A stretch of DNA of 64,000 bases from Stenotrophomonas acidaminiphila. Its GTDB lineage: Bacteria > Pseudomonadota > Gammaproteobacteria > Xanthomonadales > Xanthomonadaceae. Shown here piece by piece: positions 18,526 to 29,788 of the stretch (positions are counted from its first letter, which is position 1; each line of letters begins with the position of its first letter). Under the pieces are notes generated by a model. It made no database searches, was not told the DNA's origin, and saw nothing but the letters and a program-made list of their open reading frames with translations. Position numbers and translations under genes: made by a program. The DNA lies in contig CP019797.1 in assembly GCA_002951995.1 (NCBI GenBank), positions 2,960,501 through 3,024,500 of the forward strand. The letters are read 5' to 3'.

Positions 18526-18584
18526 CAGCGCACCCCCATGGCCAGCGGCCGGGAGAGCGGATGGAGGATGGAGAGGGTTTTCAT
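18525..18584 (-). CDS. Possible 19-codon leader peptide coupled to ribE
   Basis: The ORF encodes MKTLSILHPLSRPLAMGVR and ends TGA, sharing the A with the ribE ATG (TGATG). GGGAAACGTTC precedes its ATG with plausible Shine-Dalgarno spacing. No regulatory run of codons for a single amino acid is seen. It could couple riboswitch-exposed ribosome entry to ribE translation. It may equally be chance in a GC-rich leader. Confidence 0.4.
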   Translation of the reverse strand: MKTLSILHPLSRPLAMGVR

Positions 18585-18609
18585 GAACGTTTCCCGCGGT
18601 TGGAGAGCG

Positions 18610-18650
18610 AAAAACGCCGCAAGGCATACAGGCACACGCACGGCGGGGCC
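18610..18650 (-). terminator. Possible intrinsic terminator in the FMN riboswitch expression platform
   Basis: Downstream of the aptamer on the minus strand, a GC-rich arm (CCGCCG) can pair with CGGCG immediately before TTTTT (18614-18610). The stem is short and the loop long, so the structure is tentative. A transcription-attenuating platform would fit its place between aptamer and ribE. Confidence 0.4.
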
Positions 18651-18658
18651 GCGCGCGG

Positions 18659-18886
18659 GCCGTCTTCTTTCATCCGGACTCTAGGCGGCACCGCATTCGC
18701 GGCATCGCCAACCGTCGGCTCCGGCATCGGACCGGATCTGCTGACCCTCGGCCGTGGAACCCGCATGGTGCGGATTCCCGCGAGCGGACTCGCGTGCCGG
18801 CCTCGGCGCTCGCGGGCTCGTGCGCGCTCCCCTCGGGGAACCGCGCACCTACCGCCGGTGGGGAATTACACCCCGCCCTGAAGACG
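18659..18886 (-). promoter_or_regulatory. FMN riboswitch (RFN element)
   Basis: The minus strand carries the RFN consensus in order: TCTTCAGGGCGGGGTG and AATTCCCCACCGGCGGTA at the 5' end, AGCCCGCGAGCG in the variable arm region, GTCAGCAGATCCGGT and GATGCCGGAGCCGACGGT, and AGAGTCCGGATGAA closing with GAAGAC. FMN binding normally shuts off downstream riboflavin genes. The element is long (about 228 nt) because one peripheral stem is extended. It controls ribE-ribBA-ribH-nusB-thiL and lies downstream of ribD, which therefore escapes it. Confidence 0.93.
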
Positions 18887-18915
18887 TTCGTGGTTGCCGG
18901 CGAACCGGCCGGCGC

Positions 18916-18921
18916 ATTGTA
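18916..18921 (-). promoter_or_regulatory. -10 element for the FMN-riboswitch transcript
   Basis: TACAAT on the minus strand lies about 30 bp before the aptamer. The ribE operon therefore probably has its own start, downstream of the repeat array that follows ribD. No well-spaced -35 was found. Confidence 0.45.
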
Positions 18922-18986
18922 CCAGCCCGCCCGCAGCGGACCTGTCCGGCAGATGGATGGCAGTGTTGCAGCGGCAGCGCACCCCC

Positions 18987-19702
18987 GTAGGTGCCGGGCT
19001 TGCCCGGCACGGCTTTCCGCGAACCGTGGCGGGAGCGTGCGGGGCGAGCCCCGCACCTACGGGATGGCGGGGTGCAGCAGCAGGTCCTTGCCGACCCTGT
19101 GCGGGGCGGGCTCCGCACCTACCTCCAGCGGCCGCGCACTTTCGCCCGCACGTGCGCTCCTGCACCTCGCGGCGACAGCGCGCCTCCGTAGGTGCCGGGC
19201 TTGCCCGGCACGGCTTTCCGCGAATCGTGGCGGAAGCGTGCGGGGCGAGCCCCGCACCTACGGGGTGGCGGGGTGCAGCGGCAGGTCCTTGCCGACCCTG
19301 TGCGGGGCGGGCTCCGCACCTACCTCCAGCGGCCGCACATCCTCGCCCGCACATGCACTCCTGCACGTTGCGGCGGCATCGCATCTCCGTAGGTGCCGGG
19401 CTTGCCCGGCACGGCTTTTAGCGAACCGTGGCGGGAGCGTGCGGGGCGAGCCCCGCACCTACGGGATGGCGGGGTGCAGCAGCAGGTCCTTGCCGACCCT
19501 GTGCGGGGTGAGCCCCGCACCTACCCCCAGCGGCCGCATGCCCTCGCCTGCACGTGCGCTCCTGCACGCTGCAGCGGCAGCCCAACTCCGTAGGTGCCGG
19601 GCTTGCCCGGCACGGCTTTCCGCGAACCGTGGCGGGAGCGTGCGGGGCAAGCCCCGCACCTACCGAGCGACGGGGCGCAGTGCGGGCTGATCCCGCACCT
19701 AC
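18987..19702. repeat. 201-bp tandem array of REP palindromes and ribD-tail copies
   Basis: Three complete 201-bp units start at 18987, 19188 and 19389, with a partial unit from 19590. Similarity extends back to about 18966. Each unit has three GTAG-ended palindromes (in the first unit 18987-19010, 19037-19060 and 19099-19122). It also has a segment (GGGTGCAGCAGCAGG, TCCTTGCCGACC, CCAGCGGCC) matching the last codons of ribD. The final palindrome supplies the TAG stop of ribD at 19699-19701. Because 201 is divisible by three, spurious 66-codon frames run through the array on both strands. Confidence 0.9.
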
Positions 19703-20805
19703 GGGGTGGCGGGGTGCAGCAGCAGGCGCAGGTCCTTGCCGACCATGCGCAGGTCGCCCACCTGCAGCGGCCGTGCCTGCGCCATCGTGTCGATGCCCAG
19801 CCCGGCCAGCAACGGACGCGCGCCCTCGCCCATCAGCAACGGCGCCAGGTACAGCAGCAGCTCGTCGACCAGGCCCGCGCGCAGCAACGCCCCGCACAGG
19901 GTCGGGCCGGCTTCGACGTGGGCCTCGTTGATGCCGCGCGCGGCCAGCAGCGCCATGACCGCGGCCAGGTCGAAGCGGCCGTCGGCCAGCAACGGCGCGG
20001 CGGCGAACTCGGCGCCCTGCAGCGCCGGCGCCGGCAACGCCGGATCGTGCAGGTACAGCGTGGGCGCGCCGCCGTCACGTACCCGCGCGCAGGCCAGCGT
20101 GCGCAGCCGCGCGTCGAGCACCACCCGCAGCGGCGGCAGGAACTCGCCGGCCTCCGGGCGCGCGGTCAGCGCCGGGTCGTCGGCCAGCACCGTCGCCGCG
20201 CCGGTCAGGATCGCCCCGGCACGCGCACGCCAGCGCTGCACGTCGGCGCGTGCCGCCTCGCCGGTGATCCACTTGGATTCGCCGCCGGCCATGGCGGTGC
20301 GCCCGTCCAGGCTGGCGGCCAGCTTCACCCGCACCAGTGGCCGGCCGCGCTCGATGCGCGACAGGAAGCCACGGTTCAACGCGCGCGCCTGCCCGGCCAT
20401 CAACCCGACCGCCACCTCGATCCCGGCCTGGCGCAACAGCGCGAAGCCGCCGCCATCGACATCCGGGAACGGATCGCCCATCGCCGCGACCACCCGCGCC
20501 ACGCCCGCCTCGATCAGCGCCAGGGCGCACGGCGGCGTGCGCCCGTAGTGCGCACACGGCTCCAGGGTGACGTAGGCGGTGGCGCCGCGCGCGCGCGCGC
20601 CGGCCGCGCGCAGCGCGAACACCTCGGCATGCGGGCCGCCGGCACGCTGGTGGAAGCCCTCGCCGACGACCGCGTCGCCGTGGGCGATGACGCAGCCGAC
20701 CATCGGATTGGGCCGGGTGGTCCATGCCCCGCGTTCGGCCAGGCGCAGCGCGCGCGCCATCATCTGGTGATCGGTGGCGGTGAACTCATGCATGGGAAAC
20801 CTCAT
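19699..20805 (-). CDS. ribD: RibD, bifunctional pyrimidine deaminase/reductase
   Basis: Deaminates and then reduces the pyrimidine intermediate of riboflavin synthesis. The product is 368 residues. Its N-terminal zinc deaminase domain has PHAEVFAL (His/Glu) and PCAHYGRTPPC (two Cys). The C-terminal reductase domain has VRVKLAASLDGRTA and EAGPTLCGALL. The start is at 20805 (MRFPMHEF) or 20793 (MHEF), both overlapping the GNAT gene. The natural C-terminus MVGKDLRLLLHPATP ends on a TAG inside a REP palindrome, and that tail is the segment amplified in the array downstream. Confidence 0.95.
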   Translation of the reverse strand: MRFPMHEFTATDHQMMARALRLAERGAWTTRPNPMVGCVIAHGDAVVGEGFHQRAGGPHAEVFALRAAGARARGATAYVTLEPCAHYGRTPPCALALIEAGVARVVAAMGDPFPDVDGGGFALLRQAGIEVAVGLMAGQARALNRGFLSRIERGRPLVRVKLAASLDGRTAMAGGESKWITGEAARADVQRWRARAGAILTGAATVLADDPALTARPEAGEFLPPLRVVLDARLRTLACARVRDGGAPTLYLHDPALPAPALQGAEFAAAPLLADGRFDLAAVMALLAARGINEAHVEAGPTLCGALLRAGLVDELLLYLAPLLMGEGARPLLAGLGIDTMAQARPLQVGDLRMVGKDLRLLLHPATP

Positions 20806-21295
20806 CGGAAACAGGTGGCGTACCGCCTCGGGGCGGCGCCGGATCGATCCGCATCACGGTGACCGCCAGTGGCCCGAGCTGCAGCCGGGTATGTGGTGCC
20901 CAGCCCAGTGCGTGGTACCACGGCACCATCGCCGCCTCGCAGTAAAGATACAGGCGCGGCACGCCCAGCTGCGCGGCCTGCGCCACGCAGTGCCGGACCA
21001 GCCGCGCGCCAACGCCGCGGCCACGCGCATCGGGCCGCACGTACAGCGACGCCAGCCACGGCGACCAGCCACGGATCTGCTCGTGGTCGTCATGCAGCAG
21101 GCTCACCGAGCCCAGCCAGCCGGCGTCGTCCTCGGCCACCCAGGTACAGGGAATGGTGTCGTCGCGCTGCATGCGCAGCTCGGCCTCGGCCTGTTCGACG
21201 GTCCACGCCGGCAGCAGCGTGCCGAAGGCCTGCACATGCGCCCGCGCCAACGCCGGCAGCCACCCGGGCCGCGCCTGCAGACCGACGATGCGCAC
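20786..21295 (-). CDS. GNAT-family N-acetyltransferase
   Basis: The 169-residue product has the acetyl-CoA pyrophosphate-binding motif A: LYVRPDARGRGVGARL at about residues 88-103. WYHALGW occurs in the C-terminal part, as in many GNAT enzymes. The substrate is unknown. The start is GTG at 21295, five bases after the nrdR stop, and the end overlaps ribD, so nrdR-GNAT-ribD form one transcription unit. Confidence 0.88.
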   Translation of the reverse strand: MRIVGLQARPGWLPALARAHVQAFGTLLPAWTVEQAEAELRMQRDDTIPCTWVAEDDAGWLGSVSLLHDDHEQIRGWSPWLASLYVRPDARGRGVGARLVRHCVAQAAQLGVPRLYLYCEAAMVPWYHALGWAPHTRLQLGPLAVTVMRIDPAPPRGGTPPVSDEVSHA

Positions 21296-21300
21296 CGGCG

Positions 21301-21828
21301 TCAGCGCGATGCCTTGCGCTCGCGGCGTGCGGCGGTGGCGGCGTCCAGCAGCGACAGCTGCTCGTCGCCGGCCGGGTGGTCGCGCTCGAGCTTCTCGATC
21401 TCGTCGCGGAAGTCGGCCACGTCCTCGAAGCTGCGGTAGACCGAGGCGAAGCGCACGTAGCCGACATGGTCGAGCTTGCGCAGTTCGTCCATCACGAACT
21501 CACCGACGCGGATCGACGGTACCTCGCGCTCGCCGCTCATGCGCAGCTGGTGCACCACCGCGCGCACCGCCGCCTCGATCCGCTCCTCCGCCACCGGCCG
21601 CTTCTGCAGCGCGCGGTCGAAGCCGACCCGCAGCTTGCGCGCATCGAACGCCTCGCGCCCGCCATCGCTCTTGACGATGACCGGCAGCTTCAGCTCGATG
21701 GTCTCCAGCGTGGAAAAGCGCTCGCCGCAGGCTTCGCAGCCGCGCCGGCGGCGGATGGTCGCCCCATCCTCGGAAACGCGCGAGTCGATCACGCGGGTAT
21801 CGGTGTGCTGGCAGAAGGGACAGTGCAT
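21301..21828 (-). CDS. nrdR: NrdR, ribonucleotide reductase repressor
   Basis: ATP/dATP-sensing repressor of ribonucleotide reductase genes. The 175-residue product starts [17 protein letters not shown]. It has a four-Cys zinc ribbon (CPFC and CEACGERF) followed by an ATP-cone domain from [18 protein letters not shown] onward. Both are complete. A 20-residue C-terminal tail goes beyond the usual 150-155. It is the first gene of the nrdR-GNAT-ribD unit, as in many proteobacteria. Confidence 0.97.
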   Translation of the reverse strand: MHCPFCQHTDTRVIDSRVSEDGATIRRRRGCEACGERFSTLETIELKLPVIVKSDGGREAFDARKLRVGFDRALQKRPVAEERIEAAVRAVVHQLRMSGEREVPSIRVGEFVMDELRKLDHVGYVRFASVYRSFEDVADFRDEIEKLERDHPAGDEQLSLLDAATAARRERKASR

Positions 21829-21900
21829 GGGCTGGAACCAGTGGAGAGGATCAGGACGCGAACACAGGTTACCCGCGATCCGGGCGCAGCGTCCGATGCG

Positions 21901-22419
21901 TCAACGTTCGCCGTTACCCTGAAACATCGAGTTCCGGTAGCGGGAAACCACCATCGCCACACTGGTGATCGGCTGCGCATTCACCGTCGCCGGCCGGTAT
22001 CTGGCGCGCATCAGCAGGCGCTTGGTGACAACGTCATAGCCTTCGTCGGTCGCGCAGACCGGCACCACATCCAGTGCTTTTCCCGTGCTGTCCACCAGCA
22101 CGGCGGTGACTACCAGGCCAGATTGCGGCGGCAACCCACGGGTCAGCGCCGGATTGGACTGGACGGCGAGCACCCGCGCCGCCTCGTGCGCCTGCGGAGA
22201 GGCCGGTTCGGGCTGCACAGGCCAGGCATCACCGAACACCTGGCCCAGGGTCCTGCCCGGCACGCGCTCCAGATCACCCTGCTTGCAGGTGATGGGGAGA
22301 TCGCGGTTGGCATTGAGCGAATGATCCCGCCTCGATGTCAGCTCGGCCTCCTCCGCGCACGCCTGCAGCGACACCATGCAGAACAACAGGGCAAGACCAC
22401 CACACAGCACTCGCTTCAT
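21901..22419 (-). CDS. Secreted TonB C-terminal-domain lipoprotein
   Basis: The 172-residue product has a signal sequence ending in a possible lipobox (VSLQAC, Cys at about 21). Its C-terminal half resembles the TonB C-terminal fold: GLVVTAVLVDSTGKALDVVPV, then TKRLLMRARYRPATVNAQP. It lacks an N-terminal energy-transducing membrane anchor, so it is not a classical TonB. The ATG at 22419 follows a strong AGGAGGAAG ribosome site. It stands alone between glyA and nrdR, and its role is unknown. Confidence 0.75.
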   Translation of the reverse strand: MKRVLCGGLALLFCMVSLQACAEEAELTSRRDHSLNANRDLPITCKQGDLERVPGRTLGQVFGDAWPVQPEPASPQAHEAARVLAVQSNPALTRGLPPQSGLVVTAVLVDSTGKALDVVPVCATDEGYDVVTKRLLMRARYRPATVNAQPITSVAMVVSRYRNSMFQGNGER

Positions 22420-22495
22420 TCTTCCTCCTGGAACGGCCAGCTTGCCGAAGACCCCATGGCGGGAACGTGCCATGGGGTGTCCTCACTGTCCCCTG

Positions 22496-23749
22496 TCAGC
22501 CGTAGACCGGGAACTGCCGGCACTGCAGGGTCACGTTCTCGCGCACGCCGGCGATGACGTTGTCGTCGTTCGGGTTGTCCAGCACGTCGGCGATCCAGTT
22601 GGCCAGCGCCACGCAGTCCGGCTCCTTGTAGCCGCGGGTGGTGATGGCCGGGGTACCCAGGCGCAGGCCCGAGGTGACGAACGGCGAACGCGGGTCGTTC
22701 GGCACCGAGTTCTTGTTGACGGTGATGTAGGCCTTGCCCAGCGCCGCTTCCGCGTCCTTGCCGGACACGTCCTTGCCGATCATGTCCACCAGCATCAGGT
22801 GGTTCTGGGTGCCGCCGGACACGATCTTGTAGCCGCGCGCGATCAGCGTTTCGGCCATCGCCTGGGCGTTCTTCACCACCTGCTGCTGGTAGGCCTTGAA
22901 CGCCGGCTCCAGTGCTTCCTTGAAGGCCACCGCCTTGGCCGCGATGACGTGCATCAGCGGGCCGCCCTGGATGCCCGGGAACACGATCGACTGCAGCTTC
23001 TTCTCGATCTCCTCGCCGGCGCCCTTGGCGATGATGATGCCGCCGCGCGGGCCGCGCAGGGTCTTGTGGGTGGTCGAAGTGACCACGTGGGCGTGCTCGA
23101 TCGGGTTCGGGTAGACGCCAGCGGCGACCAGGCCGGCCACGTGCGCCATGTCCACGAACAGGTAGGCGCCGACCTTGTCGGCGATGGCGCGGAAGCGCGC
23201 CCAGTCGACGATCTGCGAATAGGCCGAGAACCCGGCCACGACCATCTTCGGCTTGTGCTCCAGCGCCAACCGCTCGACTTCGTCGTAGTCGATCAGGCCC
23301 TGCTCGTTCACCCCGTACTGCACGGCATTGAACAGTTTGCCCGAAGCGTTGACCTTGGCGCCGTGGGTCAGGTGGCCACCGTGGGCCAGGCTCATGCCAA
23401 GGATGGTGTCGCCCGGCTGCAGCAGCGCGAAGTACACGGCCTGGTTGGCCTGCGAGCCGCTGTGCGGCTGCACGTTGGCATAGTCGGCGCCGAACAGCTG
23501 CTTGAGCCGGTCGATGGCCAGCTTCTCGGCGATGTCCACGTACTCGCAGCCGCCGTAGTAGCGCTTGCCCGGGTAACCCTCGGCATACTTGTTGGTCAGC
23601 TGGCTGCCCTGGGCTTCCATCACCATCGGGCTGGCGTAGTTCTCGCTGGCGATCAGCTCGACATGGTCTTCCTGGCGCTGGCATTCGGCGGCAATGGCCT
23701 TGGCCAACTCGGGGTCGTAGGACTCGATACGGGCGTCACGCGGGAACAT
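22496..23749 (-). CDS. glyA: GlyA, serine hydroxymethyltransferase
   Basis: PLP enzyme interconverting serine plus tetrahydrofolate with glycine plus 5,10-methylene-THF, the main source of one-carbon units. The product is exactly 417 residues, the E. coli length. It starts [15 protein letters not shown] and has [49 protein letters not shown] (PLP lysine in HKT) and a complete C-terminal domain. AGGAG precedes the ATG. The usual nrdR neighbour lies about 670 bp downstream, past the TonB-domain gene. Confidence 0.98.
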   Translation of the reverse strand: MFPRDARIESYDPELAKAIAAECQRQEDHVELIASENYASPMVMEAQGSQLTNKYAEGYPGKRYYGGCEYVDIAEKLAIDRLKQLFGADYANVQPHSGSQANQAVYFALLQPGDTILGMSLAHGGHLTHGAKVNASGKLFNAVQYGVNEQGLIDYDEVERLALEHKPKMVVAGFSAYSQIVDWARFRAIADKVGAYLFVDMAHVAGLVAAGVYPNPIEHAHVVTSTTHKTLRGPRGGIIIAKGAGEEIEKKLQSIVFPGIQGGPLMHVIAAKAVAFKEALEPAFKAYQQQVVKNAQAMAETLIARGYKIVSGGTQNHLMLVDMIGKDVSGKDAEAALGKAYITVNKNSVPNDPRSPFVTSGLRLGTPAITTRGYKEPDCVALANWIADVLDNPNDDNVIAGVRENVTLQCRQFPVYG

Positions 23750-23784
23750 CTCGGCTCCTGGGAGGGTGGGCGGGGAGAGCGCCG

Positions 23785-23790
23785 ATTGTA
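23785..23790 (-). promoter_or_regulatory. glyA promoter -10 element
   Basis: TACAAT on the minus strand lies 36 bp upstream of the glyA ATG, giving a leader of about 28 nt. The -35 region is GC-rich and not recognisable. Confidence 0.5.
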
Positions 23791-23833
23791 GCGCTTCCCC
23801 GGCCCCGCACCGGCCGCCGCCCGCGCCGCGCCC

Positions 23834-23862
23834 GAAAAGCAAGGGCGCCCCGGGGGCGCCCT
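23834..23862 (-). terminator. Intrinsic terminator after the RcnB-like gene
   Basis: On the minus strand AGGGCGCC and GGCGCCCT form a stem around a CCCGG-type loop, followed by TTGCTTTT. It lies 24 bp beyond the RcnB-like stop codon and isolates that gene from glyA. Confidence 0.75.
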
Positions 23863-23885
23863 GCCGTCACGCGACCGCCGCCGGC

Positions 23886-24359
23886 TCAGTGGTTGAACAC
23901 GATGTCGGCGATGATGCCGGTGGCGATGGCCACCATCAGCAGGTTGCCGCGGTCGTCGCGGATCCAGCGGTGGCCGTGCGGCGGCCGGCGCAGGTGGTAA
24001 CGGTCGTAGTCGTTGACCACGTAGACCGGGCCGCCGTAGTAGTTGCTGTAGCGGTAGCCGCGCTCGAACCCGTAGGGGCGGTAGACCACGCGCGGCGGCG
24101 GGGCGTAGTAGCGGCGGTCGTTGTGGCGGGCGTCGCGGTAGCCCTCGCGGTAGCCGGCGTTGTAGTGGCGGCGGTCGTCGCGCCAGTCGCGGCGGTCCTC
24201 GCGCCACTCGCGGCGGTCATGGCCGTGGCCGCGGCCGCGGTCGTCCCAGCCGTGGCGGCCGCGATCGTGGTCGCGGTCGCCGGCGGCGAAGGCCGGGGCC
24301 GTGGCGCCGAAGGCCAGCAGGGTGGTCATCGCGGCGACTGCAAGTCGGTGCATCTTCAT
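23886..24359 (-). CDS. RcnB-family periplasmic protein
   Basis: The 157-residue product has a signal peptide (MKMHRLAVAAMTTLLAFG, cleavage after AFA) and then a very His/Asp/Arg-rich stretch (about 27-75). The C-terminal RcnB signature is YHLRRPPHGHRWIRDDRGN followed by a hydrophobic end. E. coli RcnB helps nickel/cobalt homeostasis with the RcnA exporter. No rcnA is nearby, so metal specificity is not claimed. It is divergent from ettA and monocistronic, with its own terminator. Confidence 0.8.
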   Translation of the reverse strand: MKMHRLAVAAMTTLLAFGATAPAFAAGDRDHDRGRHGWDDRGRGHGHDRREWREDRRDWRDDRRHYNAGYREGYRDARHNDRRYYAPPPRVVYRPYGFERGYRYSNYYGGPVYVVNDYDRYHLRRPPHGHRWIRDDRGNLLMVAIATGIIADIVFNH

Positions 24360-24499
24360 GGTGGCCCTCGCGGTGTTGATGGACGCATTCCATCATGCTC
24401 ACGCGATCTGAACGGTTTCCGGCTGGAAACGGTTACCGATACCGCCATTCATGGTCCGGCCAGCCGTGCCGCGGCCGCCGGTGCGGGGCGGCTTCCCGC

Positions 24500-24505
24500 T
24501 ATAAT
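24500..24505 (+). promoter_or_regulatory. ettA promoter -10 element
   Basis: A consensus TATAAT lies 70 bp upstream of the ettA ATG in the 216-bp gap between the divergent RcnB-like gene and ettA. The -35 region (about 24477-24482) is GC-rich without a good match. Confidence 0.55.
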
Positions 24506-24575
24506 CGCCCATTCCCTTTTGCCTCGGGCTCGTCCGCCTTACGGACCGGGCGCGGGCGTGCGCTACGGAGACGTC

Positions 24576-26240
<1,665 letters not shown>

Positions 26241-26248
26241 GCAGCACC

Positions 26249-26280
26249 CGGACGGCCGCAGCGATGCGGCCGTCCGCTTT
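26249..26280 (+). terminator. Intrinsic terminator after ettA
   Basis: CGGACGGCCGCA and TGCGGCCGTCCG form a perfect 12-bp stem with a GCGA tetraloop, followed by CTTTCC, starting 9 bp beyond the ettA stop. The rest of the gap to 26440 shows no gene. Confidence 0.8.
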
Positions 26281-26440
26281 CCAGCCCCCGCCCCGCCCGG
26301 ACATGGGTGCCGGCCGGCACGGCGCGTGGCGACGCCCCCGTCATGGCCGCGACCGCAGGATGGGCGTGGCGGCCGCCCCCCGCGCTGCCCTTCACCCCAG
26401 GGGCAGCGCGTCCTCCCCACCCGGCAGCCCGGATTCCCCC

Positions 26441-27757
<1,317 letters not shown>

Positions 27758-27796
27758 AACCGGCACCCGCCGGTTCGCGGCCAGCGCGGCGGCCGC

Positions 27797-28588
27797 TCAC
27801 GACGCCAGCATCAGCATGAAGATGGCCATGGCCACGGCCACGGAACTCAGTACCGAGAACACGCCGTAGCCCAGCAGGGCGCGCCATATCGTCGACCAGG
27901 CCGGGCGCCCCTCGAAGAACTGCAGCAGCGAGTACACCGCGTAGGCGACGCCGGCCAGCCCCACCCATACCTGGGTACTCGGGATCCAGCGCTCGAACGG
28001 GATCAGCACGCTCCAGACCACGAAGACCTGCACCGTCAGCAGGGCGGTGATGACCAGCCACTCCGGATAGTTCAAGCGTCCATAGCGGCCGAACACCAGC
28101 CGCAGCACCCAGGCTTCGATCGGCAGCAGCGCCAGCGTGAAGGCGGCGAAATGCGCGTCGATCCAGCCGGCGACCGCCTTGCTCGCGGCGACGTACCGCG
28201 CCACCAGCGCCGCGGCACCCGGCTCGAGCCCCTGCGCCATGCCCGCGGGCGCATCCGTCTCCATCACCGTGCCGCCGGCGAACAGCCGGCTGAGCAGCAC
28301 CACCGCCGCCGCGGTCACCATGACCAGCAGCAGCGGCTTGACGTGGTTGCCGCGGCGCCCGTCGATGTAGTCGCGCATCAACCTGCCCGGGCGCAGCATC
28401 AGTTCCCTGAGCGAATACAGGATGCCGCGGTCCATGTGCAGCACGCTGTGCTCCAGCTCGTGGCCGAGGAAATGCCAGTCGATGCGGTGGACCGGCGTGG
28501 GCTGGCCGCAGCCGGGGCAGAACTTCTGCTCCGGGCCGGTGACCGCGCGTGCGCAGTTGATGCAGTGGTCGTTGTCGTGCATCCCCAT
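27797..28588 (-). CDS. DUF3667-type membrane protein with N-terminal zinc ribbon
   Basis: The 263-residue product has a Cys-rich N-terminus (CINC at about 9-12, CPGCGQ at about 24-29) fitting a small zinc ribbon. HRIDWHFLGHELEHSV follows, then four or five membrane segments from about residue 85. This matches the DUF3667 layout; no function is known. ATGs at 28588 and 28582 are both possible. It lies 66 bp after bcsZ of cellulose locus II on the same strand, so readthrough from that operon is possible. Confidence 0.75.
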   Translation of the reverse strand: MGMHDNDHCINCARAVTGPEQKFCPGCGQPTPVHRIDWHFLGHELEHSVLHMDRGILYSLRELMLRPGRLMRDYIDGRRGNHVKPLLLVMVTAAAVVLLSRLFAGGTVMETDAPAGMAQGLEPGAAALVARYVAASKAVAGWIDAHFAAFTLALLPIEAWVLRLVFGRYGRLNYPEWLVITALLTVQVFVVWSVLIPFERWIPSTQVWVGLAGVAYAVYSLLQFFEGRPAWSTIWRALLGYGVFSVLSSVAVAMAIFMLMLAS

Positions 28589-28654
28589 GCCCGCGCCTGT
28601 TGGAAGGGACGCATTCTAGCCAGAACGCAGCCGGCGGTTGGCGGGGCGGTCGCC

Positions 28655-29788
28655 TCAGCGCCAGCGCGGCTGCAACTGCCCGTCGGCGCCGAAACGGTAA
28701 CGTCCCTCGGCCCAGCCGTCGCCGAACAGGGTCAGCATCTGCGCATAGTAGGCGGGCGCGTCGCTGCGCTGCCGGTCGGGGGTGGGCAGGCTGGCCTGCA
28801 GCGACTGCGCCAACCCGCGTTCGCCCTGCGCCAGCAGGTACGGCACCAGCGCGGCGCGGAACCCATAGCCGCCTTCGCCGCTGCCCACGCCGCTGCGGGT
28901 GTCGACCTTCTCCCACATCGGGGCGCCGTCGCGCAGCCGCCGCAGCGGTCCGGCCAGCGCCTGCAGCTGCGCCCGGAACAGGCGGTCGCGCGGCGACAGC
29001 AGGCCCGCCCACAGGTAGCAGCGGATGGCGTCGTAGCTGCCGTTGGCGCCCCGCACCGGGTCGGCCACGAAGGCGCCGTCGCGCCATGCCGCCCAGTCCG
29101 GGGCGAAGCCGTGCGGCGCGGTCTGCCGCAGCAGCTCCAGGGTATTGCCGGCCAGCGCGGACCATGGGCCGTCGCGGTCCACCGCGGCGAAGCGGCGCAG
29201 CAGCGGCAGTGGCAGGTAGCTGGGATTGACCCGGGTGGCGCCGTCCTCGACGAAGCCCTGCGGGCCTGGCAGCAGCATCGGCCCCAACCCGGGCAGGTCG
29301 ACGATCTCGCTGGCGCGCACCTGCGCCAGCATGTCCTGGCCGATGCGCTGCAGCGCCGGGCGATGCCACAGCCGGCCGGCCTCGAGCAGCGCATAGGCCA
29401 GCCACAGGTCCGAATCGGCGGCGGGGTTGGCGTCGAGCACGCCCCAGCCGCCCTTGGCATCGCGTCCCCACAACCAGGCCGGCAGGCGCTTGCCCATGTC
29501 GCCGGCGGCAAGGTTGTCCACCGTCCACGCCAGGACCCGGTCGAACAGCGCCTGGTCGTTGTCCACCAGCGCGAAGAACAGCGCGTAGGACTGGCCTTCG
29601 GAGGTGGTGCGCAGGTCGTCCTGGCTGCGGTCGATCATGCGCCCGTCGGCGCTCAGGCTGCTGTCCACCAGCACCTGCCAGCGCGGCCAGCCGGTAGCCG
29701 CGGCGGCGGCCGGCACCAGGCCCAGCAACGGTGCGGCCGCAAGCGCCTGCAACAGCGCGCGGCGCGCGGGGTCAGCGGAGTTCGCCAT
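28655..29788 (-). CDS. bcsZ: BcsZ, periplasmic GH8 endo-beta-1,4-glucanase (cellulose locus II)
   Basis: Cellulase that trims nascent or misassembled glucan during cellulose export. The 377-residue product has an N-terminal export signal containing twin arginines (ARRALLQALAAAPLLG), possibly Tat-type. The GH8 domain carries TTSEGQSYALFFALVDN (general-acid Glu), RVNPSYLP and SYDAIRCYLWAGL. It is the last gene of the bcsE-F-G-R-Q-A-B-C-Z run and overlaps bcsC by 17 nt. In E. coli the order is bcsZ-bcsC, so these two are reversed here. A paralogue is at 48465-49631. Confidence 0.94.
   Translation of the reverse strand: MANSADPARRALLQALAAAPLLGLVPAAAAATGWPRWQVLVDSSLSADGRMIDRSQDDLRTTSEGQSYALFFALVDNDQALFDRVLAWTVDNLAAGDMGKRLPAWLWGRDAKGGWGVLDANPAADSDLWLAYALLEAGRLWHRPALQRIGQDMLAQVRASEIVDLPGLGPMLLPGPQGFVEDGATRVNPSYLPLPLLRRFAAVDRDGPWSALAGNTLELLRQTAPHGFAPDWAAWRDGAFVADPVRGANGSYDAIRCYLWAGLLSPRDRLFRAQLQALAGPLRRLRDGAPMWEKVDTRSGVGSGEGGYGFRAALVPYLLAQGERGLAQSLQASLPTPDRQRSDAPAYYAQMLTLFGDGWAEGRYRFGADGQLQPRWR

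Noticed and set aside
18991..19659. A set of near-identical 66-codon frames on both strands
   Set aside because: They follow from the 201-bp repeat being divisible by three and consist of translated palindromes, with no ribosome sites.
18987..19702. CRISPR-like array
   Set aside because: The whole 201-bp unit repeats, including what would be spacers. There are no short constant repeats with unique spacers, and no cas genes.
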